NCBI RefSeq assembly: GCF_900116645.1
Contig: NZ_FPBO01000009.1
Coordinates: 124,001-188,000, forward strand
Length of the DNA stretch: 64,000 bases
Origin: Pseudoduganella namucuonensis
GTDB lineage: Bacteria; Pseudomonadota; Gammaproteobacteria; Burkholderiales; Burkholderiaceae_D
Direction of reading: 5' to 3'
Positions 41,755 to 51,798 of this stretch are shown here, in pieces. Below the pieces are notes generated by a model. That model did no database searches. It saw nothing but the letters and a program-made list of their open reading frames with translations, and had not been told where the DNA came from. The position numbers and the translations under genes were made by a program. Position 1 is the stretch's first letter, and every line of letters starts with the position of its first letter.

Positions 41755-43263
41755 TCACGCGGCCTGGCGGCCCTTGTCCGCCAGGCGCAGCAGGTCGTCG
41801 AAGTCCACCGGCTTGATCAGGTGGCAGTCGAAGCCCGCGTCCAGGGTGCGGCGGCGGGCGTCGTTCTGGCCCCAGCCGGTCAGCGCCACCATCAGGATGT
41901 GCTCCGCGCCGGGATGCTGGCGTATCAGCCGCGCGGCCTCGTAGCCGTCCATGCCGGGCATGCCCAGGTCCATCACGATCAGGTCCGGCGGCACCTCGGT
42001 GGCGGCGGCCACCGCCGCATAGCCATCGTAGGCGGTGCCCACATCGAAGTTCTCCATCTTGAACAACTCGCCCAGCGAATCGGCGGCGTCGCGGTTGTCG
42101 TCCACCACCAGCACGCGGCCCTTGCGGTCGCGCGCCGGCTGCGCGGCCCGCGCGCACGGCGCCGCGGCGGGCGTCTGCTCCGGCAGCGGCAAGCGGATCA
42201 CGAACTCGCTGCCCTTGCCGGCGCCCTCGCTGTAGGCCTCCACCGAGCCGCCGTGCATCTGCGCGAACTGGCGCGCCAGGCTCAGGCCGATGCCCAGGCC
42301 GCTGGAGATCTGCCCGCTGACGGTGCGGCTTTGCTCGAACATGTTGAAGATGGTGGGGATGGCCTCCGCGTCCAGGCCGATGCCGCTGTCGCGGATGGAC
42401 ACGCACATGTCGTGGCCGTCGCGCCAGGCGCGCACGCCCACCTGGCCGCCCTGCGGCGTGAATTTGATGGCGTTCGACAGGATGTTGGAATAGATCTGCA
42501 CCACGCGCGCGTAGTCGGCGTCCAGGTACAGGGTTTCACCGGGCAGGTCCTGGTCCAGGCGGATGCGCTTGGCGATGGCGGACTGCATGCACAGTTCGAT
42601 CACATGGCGCATCACCTCGCCGAACACCACCGGCTGGCGCTGCAGCTGGATCTTGCCGCTGGTGATGCGGGCCACGTCCAGCAGGTCGTCCACCAGCCGC
42701 GTCAGGTGCACCACCTGGCGCTCGACCACGTCCTTGATGCGGGCCGCCGGCTCCGAGTGCGGGAACAGCTGCGTGAGCAGCTTGGCCGAGGTGCGGATCG
42801 GCGCCAGCGGGTTGCGCAGTTCGTGGCCCAGGCTGGCGAGGAACTCGTCCTTGCGGCGGTTGGCCTCGCGCACCTGGTACTGCTTGTCGCGCGCGCGCAG
42901 CATGGCCTGCACGGCGGCGATCAGGGTCACCGTGCGCACCGGCCGCTCCAGCAGCGTGAGATTGCCCAGGTCGACCACGGCGCAGCGCACCATCAGCGAG
43001 TCGCCGCCCTTGTGGGTGAGCAGCAGCACGGGCAGGTCGGACCACTCGGGCTGGCAGGACACGTAGTCGCTCAGCATGCGGTAGCCGCTGGCCGACAGCG
43101 CCTCCTCCACCGTCACCAGCGCGCCGGCGCCCAGTGCCAATTGCTCGCGCAGCTCGTTCACCGTCTCGCACACGTGGCTGTCGATGTGCGCCATGCCCAG
43201 TACTTTCCCGGTGAGGGCCGCGTTCTGGCCCGCCGGCGCATAGATGAGGATGCGCTTTTCCAT
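41755..43263 (-). CDS. Hybrid histidine kinase with N-terminal receiver-like and C-terminal receiver domains
   Basis: A 502-residue soluble kinase. Seen: residues 1-125 form a receiver-like fold (LTHKGGDSL, LLERPVRT) without a clear phospho-Asp; HisKA with LGHELRNPLAP (His about 153); HATPase with SNILSNAIKFTP, DSGIGLD and GLGIGLSL; and a C-terminal receiver with VVDDNRDAA, Asp in LIVMDLGMPGMDG and Lys in LIKPVD. No transmembrane segment. It follows the KaiC-like gene by 10 bp, so signals from that ATPase may pass through it. No DNA-binding output domain. Confidence 0.88.
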   Translation of the reverse strand: MEKRILIYAPAGQNAALTGKVLGMAHIDSHVCETVNELREQLALGAGALVTVEEALSASGYRMLSDYVSCQPEWSDLPVLLLTHKGGDSLMVRCAVVDLGNLTLLERPVRTVTLIAAVQAMLRARDKQYQVREANRRKDEFLASLGHELRNPLAPIRTSAKLLTQLFPHSEPAARIKDVVERQVVHLTRLVDDLLDVARITSGKIQLQRQPVVFGEVMRHVIELCMQSAIAKRIRLDQDLPGETLYLDADYARVVQIYSNILSNAIKFTPQGGQVGVRAWRDGHDMCVSIRDSGIGLDAEAIPTIFNMFEQSRTVSGQISSGLGIGLSLARQFAQMHGGSVEAYSEGAGKGSEFVIRLPLPEQTPAAAPCARAAQPARDRKGRVLVVDDNRDAADSLGELFKMENFDVGTAYDGYAAVAAATEVPPDLIVMDLGMPGMDGYEAARLIRQHPGAEHILMVALTGWGQNDARRRTLDAGFDCHLIKPVDFDDLLRLADKGRQAA

Positions 43264-43273
43264 GGCGCCCGCC

Positions 43274-44773
43274 TTACGCCGCCGCTCCGCCCGCCGCGGC
43301 CGGGGGGGCCGGGGCGTGGGTGGGCAGGCCGGTCAGCACGCCGTGGAAGCCGGACAACACCTCGCCCACGCGCGGGCCGCCGACGCCGATGCTGAAGCGG
43401 CGCAGCGTGCGCTCATGGGCGCTGCCGCGCTTCTTGAACACGGAAATGGCCTGCCGCACCTCGCCCTCGGCCTCGAAGTAGCGCATCATGATGATGTTGT
43501 CGGCCAGGTAGCTGGCGTCGATCGAGGTCGATATGTTGCCGCCGATCAGGCCCGCCTGCACGCCCACCACGATGGCCACCACGCCGCGCTGGCCCAGATA
43601 CGTCAGCAGTTCGTGCAGATAGGTGGTCATGAAACGCTCGTCCGGCACCGCGTTCATGTAGCCGTTCAGGCTGTCGATGACGATGATGCGCGCGCCGGCG
43701 CCGGCCGCGTCCGCCACGGCCTGCGTGAACTGGCCCGGGGTCAGCTCGGCCGGATCGACCTGCTGCACCGTCAGCAGGTCCCGCTCGATGGCCGGCCGCA
43801 GGGGCAGGCCCAGGCCCTCGGAGCGGTTCAGCATGTTGTTGCGCGCCTCCTCGAACAGGAACATCGCGCAGCGTTCGCCGCGCCGCGTGGCGGCCCAGAC
43901 GAATTGCGCCGCGACGGTGGACTTGCCGCAGCCCGGCGGCCCGGCGATCAGGGTGCTCATGCCTTCCTCCAGGCCGCCGCCCAGCAGCGCGTCGAGCTCG
44001 GGCAACCCGCTGGAGAGCTGGCGGAGCGCGCCGTCGCCGCGGGTGTCGGCCGCCACCAGGCGCGGGAACACCTTCAGGCCGCCGTGCAGGATGCGGTAGT
44101 CGTGCGAGCCGCCGCGGAAGGCGATGCCGCGGTACTTCACCACGCGCAGGCGGCGCCGCTCGTTGCCGTAGGACTGGCCGGCCAAGTCCAGCGTGATCAC
44201 GCCGTGCGCCACGCTGCGCACCTGCAGGTCGGTGCTGAGGGCGGTGCGGTCGTCCAGGAAGATGGTGGTGCAGTTGCGGCTGGCCAGGTACTGCTTCAGC
44301 GCCAGCACCTGGCGCCGGTAGCGCAACGGGCTTTCGGCCAGCAACTGCAGCTCGGACAGCGAATCGAGCACCACCCGCGTGGGCCGGTACTTCTCGACGG
44401 CGGCCAGGATGCGCTGGGTGGTGGTGCCCAGTTCGATCTCGGACGGGTGGAAGATCGAATACTGCTGCTCGGGATCGAGCGCGCTCTGGTCCGGGATGAT
44501 CTCCTCGATGTGGATGCCGGCCATGTCCCAGCCGTGCGAACTGGCCACCGAGCCCAGCTCGATCGAGGTCTCCGCCAGCGTGATGTACAGCACCGATTCG
44601 CCCTGGCGCACGCCCTCGTTCAGGAACTGCAGCGCCAGCGTGGTTTTGCCGGTGCCGGGCTCGCCCTCGACGAGGTAGAGGCGGTCGCGCGTCAGGCCTC
44701 CGGCCAGGATGTCGTCCAGGCCGGAAACACCCGATGAGAGGAAACGGCCGCTGTCGCTGTTCTGTGATTCCAT
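43274..44773 (-). CDS. KaiC-like double-domain RecA-superfamily ATPase
   Basis: A 499-residue protein with two KaiC domains. Seen: Walker A GEPGTGKTT at about 37-45 and GPPGCGKST near residue 280; Walker B VVLDSLSEL and IIVIDSLNGY; a single Glu (LAET) at the CI-type catalytic position but an EE pair (FLFEEARNN) in the second domain. At the position of cyanobacterial KaiC phosphosites is GNISTSIDASYLADN, which keeps adjacent Ser/Thr. The C-terminus ends in an Ala/Pro tail. No kaiA or kaiB genes are in the window. Paired with a hybrid kinase; output unknown. Confidence 0.88.
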   Translation of the reverse strand: MESQNSDSGRFLSSGVSGLDDILAGGLTRDRLYLVEGEPGTGKTTLALQFLNEGVRQGESVLYITLAETSIELGSVASSHGWDMAGIHIEEIIPDQSALDPEQQYSIFHPSEIELGTTTQRILAAVEKYRPTRVVLDSLSELQLLAESPLRYRRQVLALKQYLASRNCTTIFLDDRTALSTDLQVRSVAHGVITLDLAGQSYGNERRRLRVVKYRGIAFRGGSHDYRILHGGLKVFPRLVAADTRGDGALRQLSSGLPELDALLGGGLEEGMSTLIAGPPGCGKSTVAAQFVWAATRRGERCAMFLFEEARNNMLNRSEGLGLPLRPAIERDLLTVQQVDPAELTPGQFTQAVADAAGAGARIIVIDSLNGYMNAVPDERFMTTYLHELLTYLGQRGVVAIVVGVQAGLIGGNISTSIDASYLADNIIMMRYFEAEGEVRQAISVFKKRGSAHERTLRRFSIGVGGPRVGEVLSGFHGVLTGLPTHAPAPPAAAGGAAA

Positions 44774-44858
44774 GATGCTGGGTCCTGGGAAAGTATGTCC
44801 TGTCGATAATAACCCAAGTCAAAAACACAGCATTTTCTGTAGACTTTTTGTATCGATT

Positions 44859-44875
44859 TGTAGCTGTTCGCTACA
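44859..44875. promoter_or_regulatory. Perfect inverted repeat TGTAGC-N5-GCTACA between kaiC-like and lipoprotein genes
   Basis: Lies in an AT-rich divergent region about 86 bp upstream of the KaiC-like start and 82 bp upstream of the lipoprotein gene. Operator-like; could serve either side. Confidence 0.4.
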
Positions 44876-44956
44876 TATAAATGGTTACAACAATGACGGT
44901 TGCGGCGCGGCTGCGTTTTTTACAATATGCGCTCTTACACAAACCGGATGAATGCT

Positions 44957-45700
44957 ATGAAACACATTGCGAAGACAGGCATGGCCACCGCCGCGCTGGC
45001 GCTGCTGGCCGCCTGCGGCGGCGGCGACGGCGTCGCCGTCAACCCGCCGCAGGGCGCGCCGCAGCCGGTGGCGCCGAAGGCGGTGCAGCTGGTGGCCGAC
45101 TTCAACACCAGCGTCGAGGGCTGGAAGGGCGAGAGCAGCGACTACTCGGCGGCCGACGCGCCGGAGCACGTGGTGTTCGAGCAGCGCACGCTGGACGCGC
45201 CGCTGACGGGCAAGGGCTATTACGTGGCCGGCCGCAACAAGAGCGACGACCTGTTCCTCTACGTGAAGAAGCAATACGGCGGCCTGGCGCCGAGCACCAG
45301 CTACAAGCTGGGCTTCACGGTCAAGTTCGCCACCGACGTGCCGAGCGGCTGCATGGGCGTGGGCGGATCGCCCGGGGAATCGGTGTGGATGGTTGGCGGC
45401 GCTTCCGACTTCGAGCCGAAGGCGGTGGTGAAGGACGGCCGCACCGAGGTCAACATCGACCGCGGCAACCAGGCCGGCGGCGGCAAGGCCGGGCAGGTGC
45501 TGGGCACCATCGGCAACAGCGTGCAGGACTGTGGCGCGTCGCGGAACGAATCGAAGACGCTGAAAAGCGCCGAGCCGCTGGTGGTGAAGACGGACGTGGA
45601 CGGCAAGCTGTGGGTGCTGGTGGGCATCGACTCCGGCTTCGAATCCGCCTCCCACGTCTCGTTCCAGAGCGTGACGCTCGACCTGGACCCGGTCAAATAA
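44957..45700 (+). CDS. Putative exported lipoprotein of unknown function
   Basis: A 247-residue protein. Seen: signal with lipobox LLAAC followed by a Gly/Asp/Pro spacer, then a beta-sandwich-like domain with VADFNTSVEGWKGESSDYS near its start, a pattern seen in carbohydrate-binding-type or extracellular domains. ATG 44957 gives a clean signal peptide; ATGs at 44948 and 44900 are alternatives. A strong terminator follows. No close family recognised. Confidence 0.65.
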   Translation: MKHIAKTGMATAALALLAACGGGDGVAVNPPQGAPQPVAPKAVQLVADFNTSVEGWKGESSDYSAADAPEHVVFEQRTLDAPLTGKGYYVAGRNKSDDLFLYVKKQYGGLAPSTSYKLGFTVKFATDVPSGCMGVGGSPGESVWMVGGASDFEPKAVVKDGRTEVNIDRGNQAGGGKAGQVLGTIGNSVQDCGASRNESKTLKSAEPLVVKTDVDGKLWVLVGIDSGFESASHVSFQSVTLDLDPVK

Positions 45701-45753
45701 AGAGTAAGCGCACACTTTCCCTGCCGCGGCCGTCCCGACCGCGGCTTTCACAG

Positions 45754-45782
45754 CCCGCCGTCACACCGGCGGGTTTTTTTTT
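45754..45782 (+). terminator. Rho-independent terminator after the lipoprotein gene
   Basis: Stem CCCGCCG / CGGCGGG (45754-45760 and 45767-45773), 6-base loop, then nine T. A second hairpin CCGCGG-N9-CCGCGG lies just upstream (45724-45744). Confidence 0.9.
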
Positions 45783-45793
45783 CGCCCCCCATA

Positions 45794-45972
45794 AATAGCC
45801 CAGGGCGCTTATTCCCATGCGGACAAATAAGCCTTGGGCTCTTTTCGTCGGATGGGCCGCGCTCCGCCTCTCGGGATCCGCCCGGCGCCGTAAAAGGCCC
45901 AGGGCGGATTTTGCCGTGCAGGAATAATAGCCCTGGGCGGTTTTTGCTGTGCGGAAATGTATTTGGGCTTGA
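45794..45972. repeat. Array of about 33-bp imperfect repeats with GCCC(A/T)GGGC cores
   Basis: Cores at about 45798, 45831, 45897 and 45930, with a weaker fifth near 45963. Each core is itself palindromic and is followed by a T-rich run and a GTGCGGA-like segment. The regular 33-bp period is interrupted by about 50 bp of unrelated sequence. It fills most of the 325-bp gap before the RND operon. Not CRISPR: copies are imperfect and the intervals are part of the repeat. Confidence 0.65.
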
Positions 45973-45997
45973 CTTTGTTAGAATGATCGTTCATTCT
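45969..45997 (+). promoter_or_regulatory. RND operon promoter with overlapping TetR-type operator
   Basis: TTGACT (45969-45974), 17-bp spacer, CATTCT (45992-45997). A perfect palindrome GAATGATCGTTCATTC (45981-45996) lies between and over the -10, the classic place for a TetR-family repressor. The TetR gene at 52.4 kb is the likely ligand-sensing partner. Confidence 0.65.
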
Positions 45998-46025
45998 ATA
46001 AAAAGTGAAACGCTGAGAGTGTGAT

Positions 46026-47234
46026 ATGAAACCGTTGACCCTGGTACTGATTTCCGCGGCCGCCCTGAGCGCCGGCTGCAAACCGACCACCGCCGGAGCA
46101 CCTGGGGGCGTCAACCCGCCCCAGGTGCCGGAAGTGGGCATTTACACCGTGGCGCCGCGCGCCCTCGCGGTGACCACCGAGCTGCCGGGCCGCACCGCCG
46201 CCTACCAGGTGGCCGAGGTGCGCCCGCAAGTCGGTGGCTTGATCCAGAAACGCCTGTTCGCCGAGGGCGGCGATGTGAAGGCCGGCGCGCAGCTGTACCA
46301 GATCGACGCGGCGACCTACCAGGCGGCCCACAACTCGGCCAAGGCCGCGCTGGCGAAGGCGAGGGCGAACCTGATGGCGGCCGGTCCGAAGGTGGCGCGC
46401 TACAAGGAACTGGTGGCCATCGAGGGCGTGAGCCGCCAGGAGTACGACGACGCCGTGGCCGGCGCCGAGCAGGCGAAGGCGGAGGTGGAGGCCGCCGCCG
46501 CGGCAGTGGAAACGGCGCGCATCAATCTCGATTACACCAGGGTGGCCGCGCCGATCTCGGGCCGCATCAGCCGCTCGAACGTGACGCCGGGCGCGCTGGT
46601 GACGGCCGGCCAGGCCACCGCGATGACCACCGTGCAGCAGCTCGATCCGATCTATGTCGACGTGACCCAGTCCAGCACGGACTTGCTGCGCCTGAAGCGC
46701 GACATGGAGGACGGCAGCCTGAAACGGGGCGGAGGCCAGGCCAGGGTGACCTTGGTGCTGGCCGACGGCAGCCGGTACGCCCAGCCGGGCAAGCTGCAGT
46801 TCGCCGACGTGACCGTGGACCCCGGCACCGGCAACGTGGTGTTGCGCGCGATCTTCCCCAATCCCCGCCACGATCTGCTGCCCGGCATGTTCGTGCGCGC
46901 CATCGTGGAGAGCGGCGTCGACGAGCGGGCCATCCTGGTGCCGCAGCAGGGCGTGACCCGCAACCCGAAAGGCGAGGCAACCGCGCTGGTGCTGAACCGG
47001 CAGGGCAAGGTGGAGCAGCGCGCGCTGGTCACCGGCGCCACCGTGGGCGACCAGTGGCTGGTGAAGTCCGGCCTGTCGGCCGGCGACCGCGTGATCGTGG
47101 AGGGCGTGCAGAAGGTCCAGCCCGGCGCCAGCGCGCTGGCGGCCCGCACCCCCGCCGAGCCCGCGGCGCCGGCACCCGCGCGCACCGTGGCCGCCGCCGC
47201 CGGCGCGGCGCCCGGCCCCCGCGCGGCCAACTAA
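46026..47234 (+). CDS. RND efflux periplasmic adaptor (AcrA/MexA type)
   Basis: A 402-residue adaptor, probably a lipoprotein (signal ending SAGC). Seen: lipoyl/hairpin core with ELPGRTAAYQVAEVRPQVGG, the alpha-hairpin (YEAQNS-like repeats of Ala/Lys), APISGRISRSNVTPG, beta-barrel and membrane-proximal domain with LVPQQGVTRNPKGEA. First of the tripartite efflux operon with a palindromic operator directly upstream. Confidence 0.93.
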   Translation: MKPLTLVLISAAALSAGCKPTTAGAPGGVNPPQVPEVGIYTVAPRALAVTTELPGRTAAYQVAEVRPQVGGLIQKRLFAEGGDVKAGAQLYQIDAATYQAAHNSAKAALAKARANLMAAGPKVARYKELVAIEGVSRQEYDDAVAGAEQAKAEVEAAAAAVETARINLDYTRVAAPISGRISRSNVTPGALVTAGQATAMTTVQQLDPIYVDVTQSSTDLLRLKRDMEDGSLKRGGGQARVTLVLADGSRYAQPGKLQFADVTVDPGTGNVVLRAIFPNPRHDLLPGMFVRAIVESGVDERAILVPQQGVTRNPKGEATALVLNRQGKVEQRALVTGATVGDQWLVKSGLSAGDRVIVEGVQKVQPGASALAARTPAEPAAPAPARTVAAAAGAAPGPRAAN

Positions 47235-47249
47235 GCGGAGCTCGACACC

Positions 47250-50200
47250 ATGGCACGTTTCTTTATCAACCGGCCCATCTTCGCGTGGGTCGTCGCGATC
47301 GTCATCATGCTCGCGGGCGTGATCGCCATCCTGGGCCTGCCGGTCTCGCAGTATCCCAGCATCGCGCCGCCGGCCATCACCATCAGCGGCAGCTATCCCG
47401 GCGCGTCGGCCAGGACCGTGGAGGACGCGGTCACCCAGGTCATCGAACAGAAGATGAAGGGCATCGACGGCCTGCGCTACATGTCGTCCAGCAGCGATTC
47501 GACCGGCGGCATCAGCATCACGCTCACCTTCAAGAACGGCACCAGCCCGGACATCGCGCAGGTGCAGGTGCAGAACAAACTGCAGCTGGCCACGCCGCTG
47601 CTGCCGGCCGCCGTCACGCAGCAGGGCCTGGTGGTGTCCAAGTCCACCAAGAACTTCCTGATGGTGCTGGGCTTCGTCTCCGAGAACGGCGCCATGAAGC
47701 AGTCCGACCTGGGCGACTACGTGGCCGCCAACGTCATCGACCCGCTCAGCCGCGTGCAGGGCGTGGGCGACGTGACCCTGTTCGGCTCCCAGTACGCGAT
47801 GCGCATCTGGCTGGATCCGTCCAAGCTGCAAAGCTACCAGCTCACGCCGGCCGACGTGTCGGCCGCCATCACCGCGCAGAACGCGGAAGTCTCGGCCGGT
47901 GAGCTGGGCGGCGCGCCCGCGATGCCGGGCCAGCAGCTGAACGCCACCGTCAACGCGCAGAGCCGCCTGCGGACGCCCGAACAGTTTGGCGCCATCCTGC
48001 TGAAGACCGCCGCCAGCGGCGCCACCGTGCACCTGCGCGACGTGGCCACGATAGAGCTGGGCAGCGAGAACTACAACACGCTGGCGCGCTTCAACGGCAA
48101 CCCCGCCGCCGGCGTGGCGGTCAAGCTGGCCACCGGCGCCAACGCGCTGGAGACGGCGGACGCCGTCAAGGCCAGGATCGACCAGCTGGGCAAGACCTTC
48201 CCGGCCGGGATGAAGGCCGTCGTCGCCTTCGACACCACGCCCTTCGTCAAGCTCTCCATCGAGGAGGTGGTGAAGACGCTGGCCGAGGCGGTGGTGCTGG
48301 TGTTCCTGGTGATGTATCTGTTCCTGCAAAACTTCCGCGCCACGCTGATCCCGACCATGGCGGTGCCGGTGGTGCTGCTGGGGACCTTCGCCGTGTTGTC
48401 CGCGCTGGGCTACTCGATCAACACGCTGACCATGTTCGCCATGGTGCTGGCGATCGGCCTGCTGGTGGACGACGCCATCGTGGTGGTGGAGAACGTCGAG
48501 CGCGTGATGACGGAGGAGGGCTTGCCGCCCAAGGAGGCGACCGAGAAGTCGATGGGCCAGATCACCGGCGCGCTGGTCGGCATCGCGCTGGTGCTGTCGG
48601 CCGTGTTCGTGCCGATGGCCTTCTTCGGCGGCTCCACCGGCGTGATCTACCGCCAGTTCGCGGTGACCATCGTGTCCGCCATGGCCTTGTCGGTGGTGGT
48701 GGCGATGGTGTTCACGCCGGCGCTGTGCGCGACCTTCCTGAAGCCCGTCGCCAAGGGCCACCACGCGGCCAGCACCGGTTTCTTCGGCTGGTTCAACCGC
48801 AGCTTCGACCGCGGCAGCGGCAAGTACCAGGGCTGGGTGGGCGCGATGCTGCGCCGGGGCCCCCGTTCGATGCTGATGTACGCGCTGCTGATCGGCGCGC
48901 TGGCCTTGCTGTTCATGCGCCTGCCGACCTCCTTCCTGCCTGAGGAGGACCAGGGCGTGCTGTTCGCCCAGGTGCAATTGCCGGCCGGCGCTACCCAGCA
49001 GCGCACGCTGAAGGTGATCGAACAGGTCGAGCAGCATTTCCTCACGAAGGAAAAGGACAACGTGGCCTCGGTGTTCGCAGTGGCCGGTTTCAGCTTCGGC
49101 GGCAACGGCCAGAACGCCGGCATCGCCTTCGTCAGGATGAAGGACTGGGCCGAGCGCCCGGGCAAGGAGAACGGCGTGCAGGCCATCGTCGGCCGCGCCA
49201 TGGGCGGCTTCTCGCAGATACGCGACGCGATGGTGTTCGCCTTCGCGCCGCCCGCCGTGCTGGAACTGGGCAACGCCAGCGGCTGGGACATGCAGTTGCA
49301 GGACCAGGGCGGCCTGGGCCACGAGGCGCTGATGGCCGCGCGCAACCAGTTGCTGGGCATGGCCGCCAGGAATCCGCTGCTGGCGGGCGTGCGGCCCAAC
49401 GGCCAGGGCGACACGCCGCAGTACAAGATCGGCATCGACCAGCAGCGCGCCGCCGCCCTGGGCCTGTCCATCGCGGACGTGAACAAGGTGCTCAGCACAG
49501 GCTGGGGCAGCGCCTACGTGAACGACTTCGTCGACCGCGGCCGCGTGAAGAAGGTGTTCATGCAGGGCCAGGCCGATTCGCGCATGGCGCCGGAGGACTT
49601 GAACAAGTGGTTCGTGCGCAACGCCGGCGGCGAGATGGTGCCTTTCTCGGCCTTCGCCAGCGGCCAGTGGGTGTATGCGTCGCCGCGCCTGGAGCGCTAC
49701 AACGGCGTGCCGTCGATGGAGCTGCTGGGCATGCCCGCGCCGGGCGTCAGCTCGGGCGCCGCGATGGCGGAGATGGAGAAGCTGGCGGCGCGGCTGCCGG
49801 CGGGCATAGGCTACGAGTGGACCGGCCTGTCGATGGAGGAGCGCGACTCCGGTTCGCAGACGCCGGTGCTGTACACGCTGTCGTTGTTGATCGTGTTCCT
49901 GTGCCTGGCCGCGCTGTATGAAAGCTGGTCGGTGCCGTTCTCGGTGCTGCTGGTGGTGCCGCTGGGCGTGATCGGCACGGTGCTCGCGACCTGGGGCTTC
50001 CACTTGTCGAACGACGTGTACTTCCAGGTCGGCCTGTTGACGGTGGTGGGCCTGGCGGCGAAGAACGCCATCCTGATCGTGGAATTCGCCAAGGAGCTGC
50101 AGGAGCAGGGCGTGGAACTGAGGGAGGCGACGCTGCGGGCGGTGCGCCTGCGGCTGCGCCCCATCCTGATGACCTCCATCGCCTTCGGCCTCGGCGTGCT

Positions 50201-50390
50201 GCCGCTGGCGATCGCGAGCGGCGCAGGTTCGGGCAGCCAGAACGCCATCGGCGTCGGCGTGTTGGGCGGCATGTTGTCCGCCACCTTCCTCGGCATCTTC
50301 TTCGTGCCGGTGTTCTTTGTGCTGGTGCGCGGCCTGTTCCAGAAACGGAAACCGGCAGCCGCCACCGGCACCGTAGCGGGAGCGCATTGA
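47250..50390 (+). CDS. RND efflux transporter (AcrB/MexB type, HAE1 family)
   Basis: A 1046-residue inner-membrane pump. Seen: [17 protein letters not shown] start, PISQYP-like motif ([12 protein letters not shown]), [16 protein letters not shown] in TM4 with the proton-relay Asp pair, and TM10 Lys region [16 protein letters not shown]. Full length for HAE1 pumps, so it should be a multidrug exporter. Follows the adaptor by 15 bp. Confidence 0.95.
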   Translation: MARFFINRPIFAWVVAIVIMLAGVIAILGLPVSQYPSIAPPAITISGSYPGASARTVEDAVTQVIEQKMKGIDGLRYMSSSSDSTGGISITLTFKNGTSPDIAQVQVQNKLQLATPLLPAAVTQQGLVVSKSTKNFLMVLGFVSENGAMKQSDLGDYVAANVIDPLSRVQGVGDVTLFGSQYAMRIWLDPSKLQSYQLTPADVSAAITAQNAEVSAGELGGAPAMPGQQLNATVNAQSRLRTPEQFGAILLKTAASGATVHLRDVATIELGSENYNTLARFNGNPAAGVAVKLATGANALETADAVKARIDQLGKTFPAGMKAVVAFDTTPFVKLSIEEVVKTLAEAVVLVFLVMYLFLQNFRATLIPTMAVPVVLLGTFAVLSALGYSINTLTMFAMVLAIGLLVDDAIVVVENVERVMTEEGLPPKEATEKSMGQITGALVGIALVLSAVFVPMAFFGGSTGVIYRQFAVTIVSAMALSVVVAMVFTPALCATFLKPVAKGHHAASTGFFGWFNRSFDRGSGKYQGWVGAMLRRGPRSMLMYALLIGALALLFMRLPTSFLPEEDQGVLFAQVQLPAGATQQRTLKVIEQVEQHFLTKEKDNVASVFAVAGFSFGGNGQNAGIAFVRMKDWAERPGKENGVQAIVGRAMGGFSQIRDAMVFAFAPPAVLELGNASGWDMQLQDQGGLGHEALMAARNQLLGMAARNPLLAGVRPNGQGDTPQYKIGIDQQRAAALGLSIADVNKVLSTGWGSAYVNDFVDRGRVKKVFMQGQADSRMAPEDLNKWFVRNAGGEMVPFSAFASGQWVYASPRLERYNGVPSMELLGMPAPGVSSGAAMAEMEKLAARLPAGIGYEWTGLSMEERDSGSQTPVLYTLSLLIVFLCLAALYESWSVPFSVLLVVPLGVIGTVLATWGFHLSNDVYFQVGLLTVVGLAAKNAILIVEFAKELQEQGVELREATLRAVRLRLRPILMTSIAFGLGVLPLAIASGAGSGSQNAIGVGVLGGMLSATFLGIFFVPVFFVLVRGLFQKRKPAAATGTVAGAH

Positions 50391-50391
50391 T

Positions 50392-51798
50392 ATGCAAAAG
50401 ACTTTACTTTCCATCGCGGCCACGATGTTCTTGAGCGCCTGCGGCCTGGCGCCGGTGTACGAGCGTCCCGCCGCGCCGGTGACGGCGGCCTGGCCGCGGG
50501 GCGACGCCTACCAGCCCGCGCCTGTGGCGGCGGACGCCAGGCCGGCGGCCGACATCGCCTGGCGCGACTACTTCGGCGACGCGCAGCTGCGCGAGACCAT
50601 CGCGCTGGCGCTGGCCAACAACCGCGACCTGCGCGTCTCGGCGCTGAACATCGAGAAGGCGCGCGCGCAGTACGGCATACAGCGCGCGGCGCTGGCGCCG
50701 AACGTGTCGGCATCCGGCGGGCAGACCGCGACCCGCTCGCCGGACAATATGGGCGCGAACGGGCAGGGGGCGTTGTCCCGCCAGTACACGGCCAACCTGG
50801 GCGTGTCGTTCGAACTGGACTTCTTCGGCAAGGTCCGCAGCCTGTCCGAGGCGGCGTTGCAGCAGTACCTGGGCACCGAGGAGGCGCGCCGCGCGCAGCA
50901 GATCACGCTGGTGGCCGAGGTGGCGAACACCTGGCTGTCATTGCAGGCGGACCGCGAGCGCCTGCGCCTGGCGGCGGACACGCTGAAAAGCCAGCAGATC
51001 ACGCATGAGCTGAGCAAGCGGCGCTTCGCGGCCGGGGCCACGTCCGGCCTGGACATGTACGAGGCGCAGACCAGCGTGGAGGCGGCGCGCAACGACATGG
51101 CGGTGTACACCGCCGAGGTGGCGGCCGGCGAGAACGCGCTGGCGCTGCTGGTGGGCGCGCCGTTGCCGGAGGCGCTGCAACGGCCGGCGGCGCTCGGCAA
51201 TGTGGCCGCCGTGGCGGAACTGCCGGCGGGCCTGCCGTCCGACGTGCTGCAACGCCGGCCGGACGTGCTGGGCGCCGAGCGCGCGCTGCGGGCGGCCAAC
51301 GCCAACATCGGCGCGGCGCGCGCCGCCTTCTTCCCCAGCATTTCGCTGGTGGGTTCGGCGGGCAGCGCGAGCGGCGCCCTGTCCGGCCTGTTCAAGGCGG
51401 GCTCGGGCACCTGGAGCTTCATGCCCGGCGTGACCCTGCCCATCTTCGACGGCGGCGCCAACCGCGCCAACCTGGCCGTGGCCAAGGTGGACCGCGACAT
51501 CGCCGTGGCGCGCTACGAGCGGTCCATCCAGTCCGCCTTCCGGGAGGTGGCGGACGCGCTGGCGCAGCGCGGCACGCTGGACGAGCGGCTGGCGTCGCAA
51601 ACGGCGTTGGTGGAGGCCACACAGAAGAGTTTCCGCATCCACGAGGCGCGCTACCAGAAGGGCAGCGAATCCTACCTGAACGCGCTGGTGTCGCAGCGCG
51701 CGCTGTACGCGGCGCAGCAAAGCCTGATCGGCGTGCGCCTGGCGCGGGCCGGCAACCAGGTCACCTTGTACAAGGTGCTGGGCGGCGGCTATTTATGA
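50392..51798 (+). CDS. RND efflux outer-membrane factor (OprM/NodT family)
   Basis: A 468-residue lipoprotein channel with signal and lipobox (FLSAC). Seen: APVYERPAAPVTAAW, WRDYFGDAQLRETIALALANNRDLR and DVLQRRPDVLGAERALRAANANIGAARA, both typical family blocks. Last of the efflux operon, starting two bases after the pump. Its last six bases overlap the end of the convergent GNAT gene. Confidence 0.93.
   Translation: MQKTLLSIAATMFLSACGLAPVYERPAAPVTAAWPRGDAYQPAPVAADARPAADIAWRDYFGDAQLRETIALALANNRDLRVSALNIEKARAQYGIQRAALAPNVSASGGQTATRSPDNMGANGQGALSRQYTANLGVSFELDFFGKVRSLSEAALQQYLGTEEARRAQQITLVAEVANTWLSLQADRERLRLAADTLKSQQITHELSKRRFAAGATSGLDMYEAQTSVEAARNDMAVYTAEVAAGENALALLVGAPLPEALQRPAALGNVAAVAELPAGLPSDVLQRRPDVLGAERALRAANANIGAARAAFFPSISLVGSAGSASGALSGLFKAGSGTWSFMPGVTLPIFDGGANRANLAVAKVDRDIAVARYERSIQSAFREVADALAQRGTLDERLASQTALVEATQKSFRIHEARYQKGSESYLNALVSQRALYAAQQSLIGVRLARAGNQVTLYKVLGGGYL

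Noticed and set aside
45794..45972. CRISPR array
   Set aside because: Repeats are imperfect and without variable spacers, and no cas genes are nearby.
45996..50423. Very long open frame (1475 codons) antisense to the RND genes
   Set aside because: It mirrors the GC-rich third positions of three well-conserved genes, is His/Arg/Gln-rich low complexity, and has no recognisable domain.
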